From: an uncultured Eubacteriales bacterium
GTDB lineage: Bacteria > Bacillota > Clostridia > Christensenellales > UBA1242
Reading direction: 5' to 3'
Length of the DNA stretch: 26,976 nucleotides
Assembly: GCA_948806215.1 (NCBI GenBank)
Contig: CAQIDI010000014.1
Span: 1-26,976 of the forward strand
In this document: one piece after another, positions 1 through 8,414 of the stretch
Position numbering within the stretch: the first letter of the stretch is position 1
How the letters are laid out: every line of letters begins with the position of its first letter
Position numbers and translations under genes: made by a program
The notes under the pieces: generated by a model
The model's database searches: none
What the model saw: the letters and a program-made list of their open reading frames with translations, nothing else
What the model was told of the DNA's origin: nothing

Positions 1-119
1 CCAGATCTTTCATTGCGCTCATCAAAATAATCATCAAACTTACGCTGTTCCCAAGAAATAGAAAAAGAACTACGATTTTTATCGCAGTTCCTATATAATT
101 TTTGAATTTTTAATTCCAT
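1..119 (-). CDS. Second type I restriction specificity subunit (HsdS), cut by left edge
   Basis: An open frame starts at ATG 119-117, 13 bases after the hsdR stop, and runs leftward off the window. About 39 residues are visible. The first 22 (MELKIQKLYRNC...) are unlike any other hsdS start here. From the WEQRK motif on, the protein is identical to residues of the intact hsdS, and bases 1-55 match 4379-4433 without a mismatch up to the window edge. No good ribosome site precedes the ATG, so expression may depend on coupling to hsdR or may be absent. In multi-hsdS loci such copies act as alternative or silent target-recognition reservoirs; that role here is inferred. It could equally be a truncated remnant, because the rest of the gene is not visible. 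Confidence 0.7.
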   Translation of the reverse strand, partial: MELKIQKLYRNCDKNRSSFSISWEQRKFDDYFDERNERS

Positions 120-132
120 ATTTGAAACAGCC

Positions 133-3100
133 TTATAAGTCAAAACCTTTTTCCAAAATAAATCTGCGAAGCAAATTATCAAACTTTGATTTAGCCTTAA
201 AAATAGATAATGTTTCACCAGTTTCTTTTTCAAAAAATTCTTTAATTTTTTGATTATCGGCGGTAGCTTTCAAATTATCTAATCTACCAAATTCATTGAT
301 TTTCTCTTCAGATATATGTAGTTTCATAATTTCGTGCAACTGGTTTTCATCAAGCCCAAATGTTTCAGCAAATTTATGGATTTGCCCATCTTTTGCAGCC
401 TTAATATAATTTTCGATATATTCAAGGAATGTTTTATTTTCATCAACAACTATGTTTCCAAGTTTAACATCGTGAATAAAAACATTCGCATATTTTTGCT
501 TTTCTTCAGACAACATAGCAAAGGATTTATACAATTCTTGCAAAGATTCTTCAATTTTTTCGGCAGATTGACCATTTTTACTAAGCTTTAAGTATTTTTT
601 GAAACGACTATTGATATAATCAGCATCAATTTTTCCAGTGCTAAGTTCAGTAATATGTGGGTCTAAATCATAAGGCGGTTCTTCGGTTCCTCCGGCAGTA
701 GTTGGGATGAACAACTCTCTATATCTTTGCAACAATGTGAGATATATCTCATGAGTAATAGTAACTTCAATTTTTCCGTATTTATTTCTCTTCCAAGAAA
801 AACCTTGAACTTTGATCGTTTCAAGCAAACTGCTAAGTTTGTTAAATTCTCTTGCGAACATTGCTTTTACATCATCATCTTGCGGTAAATGAGAGAAATT
901 TTCAATACTTTCATTTTTAAACAATTCTACAATCCCGCTATATATTTCATTAAATTTTTCAAGGTTTTTTTCTAACTTATCAACAAAAACCATATACTTT
1001 TTATCGCCGGAATAAATCTCAACAGCCTCATCAACATATTGTTTCATTGTGTGAGGGTATCTATACCAATAAATTAAGCCAACGGGTTTGTCATTTCCAA
1101 AAATTCTATTTGTTCTTGAAAATGCTTGAATAATGTTTTCTTGTCTCATAACTTTATCTAAATAAAGAACATTTATCCAGTTAGAGTCAAATCCAGTTAG
1201 CATTTGGTTTACAACAATAAGCAAATCAACCTGTTTTTCTGGCGTTCTTTCTATACCTTTGTAAGCCTCGGCATGTTTTAACCTTAAAGAAACATCTTTT
1301 TTCATATCTTCATAAGTAGAGAAATTGTATCTTTGGTCATAACGCTCATTGTAATCTTTTATAACTTCAACAAGACCTTTCATCTTCTCAATGCTATAAT
1401 CGGTATTGTTATCAGATTTATCAACTATGACAGTTGCCTTTATGTGTGGAGCCTCTTTTTTTAGTCTCTTGTAATATTCCAATGCGTCTGGGATGCTGCT
1501 TGTTGCGAATATACCATGAAATTTCCCATTATGGCTAATTTCTAAGTTTTTATCAATAATATCCTTAACAACAGAGTTTATATGTTCATCTGTTTTATAT
1601 TGAGATTTTGGTATATAGCTTTCAGCACCTCTAACAATTTCGCCATTTGGCTTTTTAATAGTTGCCATAGGCATATTGCGTAAAATTTCATAATATACTT
1701 TGCTTTTTCGAGGATCACTTATTGCTTCTGCTTCATCTTTTGCATGAACCATTTCAAGTGCAATAGCCTTTTTGATTTTTTTATCTTCAAAGGTTTGCAC
1801 CATATAAGGGTCAAATGCTAAAACATTTTTATCTCTAATACCATCGGCAATGGTATATCTATGTAATTCATCACCGAAAACATCACTAGAAGTGCATCCT
1901 TTCTTTTTGTTTTCGTCTTGAATAGGTGTGCCAGTAAAGCCAAAGAATAGGGCAAATTGGAATGTATTTTTTACATTGCTCATCATTTCACCAAACGTAT
2001 CTCTATGGCATTCATCGACAATAAAAACAATTCTTTTTTTGTTGATTATTTGAATATCTTTTTGACGATTTTTTAAGTCATCTTCAACAATGCGACTCAT
2101 TTTTTGAATAGATGTTACAATCAATTTGTCAGACGGATTTGTGCTTTTTAACTTTGAAACAAGGACATCTGTGCTTTCTGTTCCTTGAACATCGTCTTTA
2201 TCATCAGCAAAACTCTTATAATTATCTAGTGATTGCGTCCCTAATTCAATTCTATCCACTAAAAACACAACTTTATCAGCATCATCAGACTTTGCTATTA
2301 AATCCGCAGTTTTAAAGCTTGTAAGTGTTTTTCCACTGCCAGTAGTGTGCCAAATATAGCCACCTCGTTGTTTCTTTTCTTCCCAATTATTTTGAATAAC
2401 TTTATTTGTAATTGCGGCAACAGCAAAGTATTGATATGAACGCAAAACTTTTAATATACCATCAGAACCATCGGCTACAGTATAAAATCCAATAAGCTGA
2501 TGTGCCATAGGAATATATAATAAATTTCTGGTGAAAATACGCCAATCTGTTATAGGTTGATTATCTACATCAGCCCAATGAAAATAATAATCTTTATTAA
2601 ACTTTCCATCAATGCCGGGATTAGCAAAATAAACAGCATCTTCTGGAGTCATAGAAACGAAAATTTGAATCAAGTTAAATATACTACTGAATATATTTTC
2701 TTTAGAATATTTTTCGATCTGATTCCATGCTTGACTTATTGGCACACCGCTTTTTTTAAGTTCAATGTGGAAAACAGGCATACCATTTATAAGCAACATA
2801 ACATCGCCTCTACGGGCAGGGAATATTGAATTTGGAGCATTAAATTTTGGTTGACGAACAATTTGATAACGACTTTTCCCACCAGCAATTTCGTGTCTAT
2901 CGTAAATATGTAAACTTACTTCTTTGCCAAAATGTAATTTGTCATTAGGGTTATCTCTTTTTACTGAAACTGTCTTACCATTGATAAAACTATTTAAGGC
3001 ATAGGGAGTCCTTAAACTGGTAATTTGTTCAATAATTTGTTTCATTTCTCCATCGGTCAACGGATAATCGCCGAGCTTGTCTTTGTCCCTGTTATTGCTA

Positions 3101-3249
3101 AAAAGTATATCAGCCCAATTCTTTATCAAGTCTTCTTCGGTGGGATATTTTAATACATTTTTTTCCCAACCACACTCTTTAAGAAGTTCGATAAAAGTGC
3201 TTTCAAATTCTTCTTCACTATCAAAATGTGAAATTTCATTAAAATTCAT
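133..3249 (-). CDS. hsdR: Type I restriction enzyme, HsdR subunit
   Basis: This is the motor and nuclease subunit (1038 aa) that translocates and cuts DNA lacking the methylation set by HsdM/HsdS. Visible in order: a PD-(D/E)xK-type nuclease core with D149 and E163-L-K165 (sequence HIELKKSG), Walker A GSGKT at 304-308, helicase motif II DECH at 412-415, the motif III-like GFTGTP shortly after, and a later helicase lobe (VVNQMLTGFDS, QAFSRTNR). The rest is an HsdM-contacting C-terminal region. Length is normal for the family and the frame is intact. It starts 9 bases after the hsdS stop, with an AGGAG ribosome site overlapping that stop, so it belongs to the hsdMSR operon. It appears functional. 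Confidence 0.96.
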   Translation of the reverse strand: MNFNEISHFDSEEEFESTFIELLKECGWEKNVLKYPTEEDLIKNWADILFSNNRDKDKLGDYPLTDGEMKQIIEQITSLRTPYALNSFINGKTVSVKRDNPNDKLHFGKEVSLHIYDRHEIAGGKSRYQIVRQPKFNAPNSIFPARRGDVMLLINGMPVFHIELKKSGVPISQAWNQIEKYSKENIFSSIFNLIQIFVSMTPEDAVYFANPGIDGKFNKDYYFHWADVDNQPITDWRIFTRNLLYIPMAHQLIGFYTVADGSDGILKVLRSYQYFAVAAITNKVIQNNWEEKKQRGGYIWHTTGSGKTLTSFKTADLIAKSDDADKVVFLVDRIELGTQSLDNYKSFADDKDDVQGTESTDVLVSKLKSTNPSDKLIVTSIQKMSRIVEDDLKNRQKDIQIINKKRIVFIVDECHRDTFGEMMSNVKNTFQFALFFGFTGTPIQDENKKKGCTSSDVFGDELHRYTIADGIRDKNVLAFDPYMVQTFEDKKIKKAIALEMVHAKDEAEAISDPRKSKVYYEILRNMPMATIKKPNGEIVRGAESYIPKSQYKTDEHINSVVKDIIDKNLEISHNGKFHGIFATSSIPDALEYYKRLKKEAPHIKATVIVDKSDNNTDYSIEKMKGLVEVIKDYNERYDQRYNFSTYEDMKKDVSLRLKHAEAYKGIERTPEKQVDLLIVVNQMLTGFDSNWINVLYLDKVMRQENIIQAFSRTNRIFGNDKPVGLIYWYRYPHTMKQYVDEAVEIYSGDKKYMVFVDKLEKNLEKFNEIYSGIVELFKNESIENFSHLPQDDDVKAMFAREFNKLSSLLETIKVQGFSWKRNKYGKIEVTITHEIYLTLLQRYRELFIPTTAGGTEEPPYDLDPHITELSTGKIDADYINSRFKKYLKLSKNGQSAEKIEESLQELYKSFAMLSEEKQKYANVFIHDVKLGNIVVDENKTFLEYIENYIKAAKDGQIHKFAETFGLDENQLHEIMKLHISEEKINEFGRLDNLKATADNQKIKEFFEKETGETLSIFKAKSKFDNLLRRFILEKGFDL

Positions 3250-3258
3250 AATTTTCTC

Positions 3259-4485
3259 CTATACAAACATCTTTTCAAGTAAACTTTTCTTGATATTTTT
3301 AAGTTTTTCTAACTTACGCAGATGAAGGGTGATAAGGTTGTCTAATTGCTGAAATAGAGAGCCAATTTTGTTTTGTTCTGCTTCCTTACTTGGAATGCGA
3401 ATTCCTATTTCCATTACTTTATTTTTTGAAATATTATAGCGAGAAATTCCTTGTGCAAGAAGTGTAATATCTTTTCTAAATTGTTTTGCTCTTAATAAAT
3501 GCGCAAAATATTCAAAATTTATTTTTTCATTTTCGTTAAGTCTATATCCAAAACAAAAGCTGTTTAGATATATATTTTCTTCATTTTTTAGCCATATTGA
3601 CGACATTCCAACTTCTTCAGGTGTTTCTGATGACGTGGTAAAAAATACATCTCCATATTTTACTTTACTTTGCGTGTTGTCTATTTCAATAGGTTCAGTC
3701 CCTTCCAGCTTGGCTATCGGGTTGCTAAAAACGTTCATATATGTAATGAATCTTGCTTTTCCGTGTCCAAAGTCTTCACTGGTTTTTCCTGACAAACCAG
3801 TAAATGTTTTCCCTATTTCTTTTAACTTACGCTGTTCCCAAGTGGAAGTAAAACCCTTAAAACGCACTTTTGGGACATTTTCGTTGCCAGATGGAAACAT
3901 TTTTTCAAGTAAACTCTTCTTAACATTTGTTAACTTTTCATACTTACGCTGATGAAGGGTGATAAGGTTGTCTAGTTTTTGAAAAAAGGTACCAATTTTA
4001 GTTTGTTCGTTATAATCTTTTGGTGCCCAAGTTTCTATCTGACTAAATGGTAAAAACTTTAGATTCCATGTGTCTTTAGTTAAGCCCTGTGAATTTATTT
4101 TAAACAAATGAATCATTTGAGGTCGTTTTAGCTGATATGAGAAAAATAAACTAGAAACATTGTATTTTGGCGTAATTACCGTATATGCTGGGCTTAAAAT
4201 GCCTGTATATGGCGATAATCCACTTGCACCTTGCCACATTCTCATTGAATTATAGGCAATATCTCCTTTGCATACAACTTTATATTTTGATAAGTCATCG
4301 GGTTTGCTATCAAATCTATTCAATTCGTTAAACTTCTTTATTCCTGAATTGATAGTTACTGAAATCAATTCTCCAATTCCAGATCTTTCATTGCGCTCAT
4401 CAAAATAATCATCAAACTTACGCTGTTCCCAAGGGGAAGTAAAGCCCTTAAACCTAATTAGGGGTAAATTCGCTTTTTTAGTCAT
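3259..4485 (-). CDS. hsdS: Type I restriction-modification specificity subunit HsdS
   Basis: This 408 aa subunit chooses the target sequence for both methylation and cutting. It shows the classic two-fold layout: each half opens with RFKGFTS-(P/T)-WEQRK, carries a variable target-recognition domain, and closes with a conserved helix (LHQRKYEKL...KKSLLEKMF near 171-200 and LHLRKLEKL...KKSLLEKMF at the end, near 381-407). The repeats are visible in DNA as well: 24 identical bases at 3321-3344 and 3951-3974, and 19 identical bases at 3824-3842 and 4415-4433. The start overlaps the end of hsdM by 8 bases (ATGACTAA), indicating translational coupling. The frame is intact. The recognition sequence cannot be predicted by eye. 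Confidence 0.95.
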   Translation of the reverse strand: MTKKANLPLIRFKGFTSPWEQRKFDDYFDERNERSGIGELISVTINSGIKKFNELNRFDSKPDDLSKYKVVCKGDIAYNSMRMWQGASGLSPYTGILSPAYTVITPKYNVSSLFFSYQLKRPQMIHLFKINSQGLTKDTWNLKFLPFSQIETWAPKDYNEQTKIGTFFQKLDNLITLHQRKYEKLTNVKKSLLEKMFPSGNENVPKVRFKGFTSTWEQRKLKEIGKTFTGLSGKTSEDFGHGKARFITYMNVFSNPIAKLEGTEPIEIDNTQSKVKYGDVFFTTSSETPEEVGMSSIWLKNEENIYLNSFCFGYRLNENEKINFEYFAHLLRAKQFRKDITLLAQGISRYNISKNKVMEIGIRIPSKEAEQNKIGSLFQQLDNLITLHLRKLEKLKNIKKSLLEKMFV

Positions 4486-7060
4486 TTTTGCCCCCTTTAA
4501 GCAATTTTTGCAACTCTTTTAGCCCTAAAAGGTCATATTCGCTACCTTCAAGGTCATCAATCATTGCACAAAATTCGCTTTCGGTTTTTGCCAAATCTTG
4601 CTCTATATCAAGCATTGTTACGCTGTACTTCTTTGTAAGTGTAGTAACTCGCTTTTCTAATGCACTTACGATTGAAACGGGTAATTGTGTTATTTCGCTT
4701 ACAATAGGTTCTACCCATTTTGACTTTAAGACTTTTATGGCTTCTGATTCGTTCATATTTTCAATAAATGCTTTTGTTTTGTCATGTAAATCTGCATTTA
4801 ATTGTTTTATTTCTTTTTTTAGTTGTTTTTCTTTTTCTATTAAGTTGTTTACTTTTACAAGAATTTCATCTATTGAATCTTTCTCTGGTTGAGTTTTTCC
4901 TTTTGTATAAGGCTTAGCAATTTTTGCAACTTCTTTTGGAATAAATGCAGTATTATCTTCATTTAAAAAGTCGCCACGATCATCTTCTGGGATAGAGTCT
5001 ATAATTTCGTCGTATTGAGAAAGAATATTATTTACTTCGTCTTCTTTTAATTTTATTTTTGCTAAACTATCAGCAAGATACATTTTTTGAACCAATTCAA
5101 AAGGAAGAATATGCCCAATAAAACCTTCTTGTACTTCAACTTCTTTTCCATCTTTTTTCTTGATAACATTATTTGGATCAACCTGAGTAATTGCTTCTTT
5201 ACCTTCAGTTTGTATCATTTCAAGGTCTGAGGATATGGTCTGCCACTTATCGTTTAGTATTTGATATGCTTCGTATTTATCTACAAGAGGAATATCTTTA
5301 AGACGGTTAAAAATTTCTGTAGCAATTATATTTTCTTCTTTTGCAACATTTATGTTTTGCATATTAGTTATAAGTTGTTCATTAAGATAATCTTCAAAAC
5401 CGTTAAAAGATTCTTTAAACTTGCTGTCAAAAGTTTTAACGTCTTGGTTATTTTCAATTACATTTTTGATATTTTCTGTTTTTGCTTGAACATAAGAAGT
5501 TTCGCTAACAGTAAATAATTGTGAAGATAAAGTTTTAAAAACAGAAAATTCTTCATTAAGTTCACTAATTTCTGATTTTGGAACACCACCGAACATTGTT
5601 GCATATACATCATAACTTTCAGCCTTTTTACTTGAATCAACGTAGCGAGGAATATTTAAGTTGTACTCATTTTGTCTTATTTCTGCACGAGATACTTTTC
5701 TTGAAAATTTTGGAAGTTCAAGTCTGCCATTATATGTATCAACAATTTTTCTTATATCTCTTGCACGAAGTTTATTATTTTTCCCTTCTTTGGTAAAACC
5801 TTTTGAAGCATCTATAATAAGCACATCATCATTTGTTCTGTCTTTTTTAATCACCATAACTATTGTAGGGATACCAGTGCCAAAGAAAATGTTTGCAGGT
5901 AAGCCAATAATAGCATCTATATTATTGTTTTCAATGAGTTTTTCTCTAATTTTCCCCTCATCACCGCCACGGAATAAAACGCCATGTGGCAAAACAATGG
6001 TCATAATACCACCTGATCTTAAGTGATATAAATCGTGAAGCAAAAAGGCGTAATCGGCTTTTGTTTTTGGAGCTAAACCATAACCATTAAAACGAGGATC
6101 AAATTGTTTATTTGTTGGGTCCCACTTTTGAGAATAGGGTGGGTTTGAAACAACAGCGTCTAAATTTGTAAGTGGCTCATAAGTGTTTTCTTTGTCATTA
6201 TCATCAAAATAAGGCCAATCGTCTTCAAGAGTATCTCCACAACGGGTTACAATGTTGTCTGGTAAAATTCCACGCATAACCAAATTCATACGAGTAAGGT
6301 TATAAGTATTTTCTTTTAGTTCTTGAGCATAGTATTTAATTTTATTTGCATCGTTAATATGTTTAGCGACACTTTGACCAATATTTATAAGAAGTGAACC
6401 AGAACCACTAGTTGGATCATATATTTTTATTTCATCACAATCTTTTAGATGCTCTGCAATAATTTCACTCATAAGTAAAGAAACTTCATGTGGCGTGTAA
6501 AACTCACCAGCTTTTTTGCCAGCATTTGCCGCAAAATTACTTATCAAATATTCATAAATAAAACCAAGAACATCATATCCTTGTTTATTATCCATAGGGA
6601 TAATTTTTATCAAGTGAATAAGTTCTCGCACTGCTTTTGTTTGTGCCGAAGAATTTTCACCAAGTTTTGAAAGACCAGTTTCCAAAGTTAAAAATATTTT
6701 ATTAAACACCTTCAAATGTGTTGGGTTTATAAGACGGTTAAATGCAGATAGAGCATCACGAACATCACCCACATTAAAGTCCGAACCCTTATTAAGCCAA
6801 GCTGAGAAAAGGTTTTTATATCCAATAAAATATCCTAAATTTCGTTGAATAGACCTAACTGCATCTGTATTATCTTCGGTAAGTTCTTTTATATCTTCAT
6901 CTGTTGCTCCTTCTTTTTTAAGATATTCTTCTTCTCGTTCAGAAAGAAATTTATAAAATATAAATCCTAGAATATAATCCTTATATTCACTTGCTTCAAT
7001 TTTAGAACGCATATTATTGGCTGCATCCCAAATCTTTGATGCTAATTGTTGTTTGTTCAT
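4478..7060 (-). CDS. hsdM: Type I restriction-modification DNA methyltransferase HsdM
   Basis: This is an adenine-N6 methyltransferase subunit of 860 aa. The N-terminal HsdM helical domain covers about residues 5-140. The catalytic domain follows, with SAM-binding motif I DPTSGSGS from D215 and catalytic motif IV NPPY at 306-309 (the N6-adenine signature). The C-terminal 350 or so residues form a charged, partly coiled-coil extension that makes the protein much longer than the roughly 500 aa of E. coli type IA HsdM; longer HsdM proteins are known in Bacillota. An AAGGAGA ribosome site lies just before the ATG. It is the first gene of hsdM-hsdS-hsdR. I found no convincing promoter, but a broken HTH regulator gene lies upstream. 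Confidence 0.96.
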   Translation of the reverse strand: MNKQQLASKIWDAANNMRSKIEASEYKDYILGFIFYKFLSEREEEYLKKEGATDEDIKELTEDNTDAVRSIQRNLGYFIGYKNLFSAWLNKGSDFNVGDVRDALSAFNRLINPTHLKVFNKIFLTLETGLSKLGENSSAQTKAVRELIHLIKIIPMDNKQGYDVLGFIYEYLISNFAANAGKKAGEFYTPHEVSLLMSEIIAEHLKDCDEIKIYDPTSGSGSLLINIGQSVAKHINDANKIKYYAQELKENTYNLTRMNLVMRGILPDNIVTRCGDTLEDDWPYFDDNDKENTYEPLTNLDAVVSNPPYSQKWDPTNKQFDPRFNGYGLAPKTKADYAFLLHDLYHLRSGGIMTIVLPHGVLFRGGDEGKIREKLIENNNIDAIIGLPANIFFGTGIPTIVMVIKKDRTNDDVLIIDASKGFTKEGKNNKLRARDIRKIVDTYNGRLELPKFSRKVSRAEIRQNEYNLNIPRYVDSSKKAESYDVYATMFGGVPKSEISELNEEFSVFKTLSSQLFTVSETSYVQAKTENIKNVIENNQDVKTFDSKFKESFNGFEDYLNEQLITNMQNINVAKEENIIATEIFNRLKDIPLVDKYEAYQILNDKWQTISSDLEMIQTEGKEAITQVDPNNVIKKKDGKEVEVQEGFIGHILPFELVQKMYLADSLAKIKLKEDEVNNILSQYDEIIDSIPEDDRGDFLNEDNTAFIPKEVAKIAKPYTKGKTQPEKDSIDEILVKVNNLIEKEKQLKKEIKQLNADLHDKTKAFIENMNESEAIKVLKSKWVEPIVSEITQLPVSIVSALEKRVTTLTKKYSVTMLDIEQDLAKTESEFCAMIDDLEGSEYDLLGLKELQKLLKGGKND

Positions 7061-7186
7061 CTGTAATCTCCTTAATTTTTAAATTCGATCTCGTGTCTTT
7101 TACAAAATATTTAAATTAACTGTTTTGATAAAAATAATGACTATAAACCTTTCAGGCCATAGCGATTAGTAATAACATTTTTAACC

Positions 7187-7375
7187 TTAAAGTTTTTGCA
7201 AGTATATGTTAGTTTTGCGCTCTGCCTTTTCTGGTTTTTCGGCATCCTCAGGTATTAGCCATAATTTACCTTTCAGTCCTGCTCCTTTTACCCTACCTTG
7301 TTTGCAATAATTACGAACAGACCTTTCACTTATATTCCACTTTTTAGCAATTCAGCTGGCTGTTAAAAATCCCAT
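7187..7375 (-). pseudogene. Small HTH (MerR/excisionase-like) regulator, broken by in-frame TGA
   Basis: Reading leftward from ATG 7375-7373, the frame encodes MGFLTAS, a TGA stop (7354-7352), then IAKKWNISERSVRNYCKQGR and a tail with LWLIPEDAEKP, ending at TAA 7189-7187 (63 codons). This is the pattern of small winged-HTH proteins that open with a TA(K/S)E-IA-KKW-(N/G)-IS motif and carry an IPEDA(E)KP tail, where the TGA position is normally Glu. A single change (GAA to TGA) would explain the break. TGA is used as a genuine stop elsewhere in the window, so recoding as Trp is unlikely. Homologues often sit next to restriction or other accessory loci, and this one lies directly upstream of hsdM. 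A sequencing error cannot be excluded. Confidence 0.7.
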
Positions 7376-7408
7376 TAAAATAATGGATTATCTTTATTCT
7401 ACTTAAAT

Positions 7409-7470
7409 TATGGCCGATATCGGTAATTTAATCAAATGATTACAAATAAAAATTGCCGATATCAGCAATT
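7409..7470. promoter_or_regulatory. Twin GCCGATATCgGC-type palindromes, candidate operators
   Basis: Two near-perfect palindromes share the core GCCGATATC. One is ATGGCCGATATCGGTAAT (centre 7418/7419), the other ATTGCCGATATCAGCAAT (centre 7460/7461). Their centres are 42 bp apart, four turns of B-DNA, as expected for two dimers bound on the same DNA face. They lie between the broken HTH gene and the end of the metallopeptidase-like gene, where nothing else is coded. Read leftward, the second one is also a hairpin followed by TTTTTATTTG and could be a terminator for the upstream gene. Operator function is inferred. Confidence 0.45.
7451..7470 (-). terminator. Possible terminator of the metallopeptidase-like gene
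   Basis: Read leftward, AATTGC-tgatatcg-GCAATT is followed by TTTATTTG, six bases after the stop of the gene ending at 7476. The stem can extend through the self-complementary GATATC. It coincides with one of the twin palindromes, so it may be an operator, a terminator, or both. Confidence 0.4.
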
Positions 7471-7475
7471 AATTT

Positions 7476-8339
7476 TTAATAAAATGAAAAAATCTTTATA
7501 CCTTCCTTGATGAGTCCTACTTTAAACTTTTTCCATCTTAAATTTTCACAAATATATTTTCCTAATCTAAATAAATTATCATAAGATTTAGGACTATATT
7601 TATTATTCATTAATGATTTCACCTTTGGTTCTAGTTTACATAAAATTGAATAAACTTTTTTATAATATTTATTTTTTTCTATTCTTTTATATGGAACCCT
7701 AGAATGATAAGCATATGCTGAAGCCATATATTTGGCACATAAATATATGAAAGAATCTACAGTTTTTGTATATTTTTCCGCGTCATCATAGCTTAAGTCT
7801 TTTTTATAGTACAAACTTTTATTATGGGCAATTGTTTTTAAATAATTTTTTACCAAATTACCAAAAGTAATTTTTTCAAAATTTAAATCATTTTCTTTAG
7901 CATAGATCAATGTTTTGTAATAAGCATATACTTCAGTCCAAAAAAGAAACCCTGTGGAGATATATTGTCTTTCAAAATTTTTTTGATGTGCTAAACACAA
8001 ATTAAATTTAAAAAGTTTTGTTTGCATCATATGAATAAAGTCTCTAATATGTTCTAACTCGTGATAAATAGATAAACAAAAAAATTCTCCGCCATCAAAG
8101 TTTATAGAGTTCAACAAATCGTTTGTTATTAACAACTCATACTTTTTAACAGATATATTTTTCACCATACAATCCGTACATTCATATTCATTTTCATTAG
8201 CAAAATCAATAAATCTTATTTTTAAATCACAATCTAAATCGAAAGCATTAAAATAATCATCTATAATTTCTTTAATATATTCTTGATGTTCTATAAACTG
8301 ATTTGAAACATCATTAACAAAATTTAGTTTCTTTTTCAT
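7476..8339 (-). CDS. Uncharacterised protein with HELEH zinc-metallopeptidase motif
   Basis: I do not recognise this 287 aa family. It has a zincin-type motif H93-E-L-E-H97 (context SIYHELEHIRDF) and a plausible third ligand E136 (FWTEVYAYY) about 40 residues later, the spacing seen in gluzincin-like enzymes such as ImmA/IrrE peptidases. It also has a CxxC at 54-57. There is no signal peptide or clear membrane segment, so a cytoplasmic protein is likely. The C-terminal half is Lys- and Tyr-rich and highly AT-biased in DNA. A consensus promoter ends six bases before the ATG and no ribosome site exists, implying a leaderless message. It sits between the restriction locus and a decayed acetyltransferase, so it is probably accessory. 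Its function and substrate are unknown. Confidence 0.75.
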   Translation of the reverse strand: MKKKLNFVNDVSNQFIEHQEYIKEIIDDYFNAFDLDCDLKIRFIDFANENEYECTDCMVKNISVKKYELLITNDLLNSINFDGGEFFCLSIYHELEHIRDFIHMMQTKLFKFNLCLAHQKNFERQYISTGFLFWTEVYAYYKTLIYAKENDLNFEKITFGNLVKNYLKTIAHNKSLYYKKDLSYDDAEKYTKTVDSFIYLCAKYMASAYAYHSRVPYKRIEKNKYYKKVYSILCKLEPKVKSLMNNKYSPKSYDNLFRLGKYICENLRWKKFKVGLIKEGIKIFSFY

Positions 8340-8345
8340 TGTCGC

Positions 8346-8374
8346 ATTATAGCATAATTATTAAATATTATCAA
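8346..8374 (-). promoter_or_regulatory. Consensus promoter giving a leaderless transcript
   Basis: Leftward -35 TTGATA (8374-8369), a 17-bp spacer, then an extended -10 TGCTATAAT with TATAAT at 8351-8346. A start seven bases downstream falls on the A of the ATG at 8339. No Shine-Dalgarno sequence lies between -10 and ATG. Confidence 0.7.
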
Positions 8375-8414
8375 ATTTTAAATATAAAGATCTTAACAAT
8401 AGGCTAAAATTTTT

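Noticed and set aside
3635..3952. Rightward open frame of 105 codons antisense to hsdS
   Set aside because: No ribosome site or domain; it overlaps the conserved hsdS repeat entirely.
1..4433. Invertible hsdS shufflon with a site-specific recombinase
   Set aside because: The repeats seen are in direct, not inverted, orientation and no recombinase or integrase gene lies in the window; the region further left is not visible.
4488..4892. Rightward open frame of 134 codons antisense to the hsdM C-terminus
   Set aside because: It mirrors the Lys/Glu-rich coiled-coil codons of hsdM, has Ser/Phe-rich composition typical of antisense shadows, and no ribosome site.
7061..7186. Promoter for hsdM
   Set aside because: Several AT-rich partial matches exist, but none combines acceptable -35, spacer and -10; I left it unassigned.
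7187..7375. TGA read as Trp or another amino acid (mollicute-like code)
   Set aside because: The genes ending at 18279 and 13744 stop with TGA exactly where the next gene begins, and Trp is encoded by TGG in all genes.
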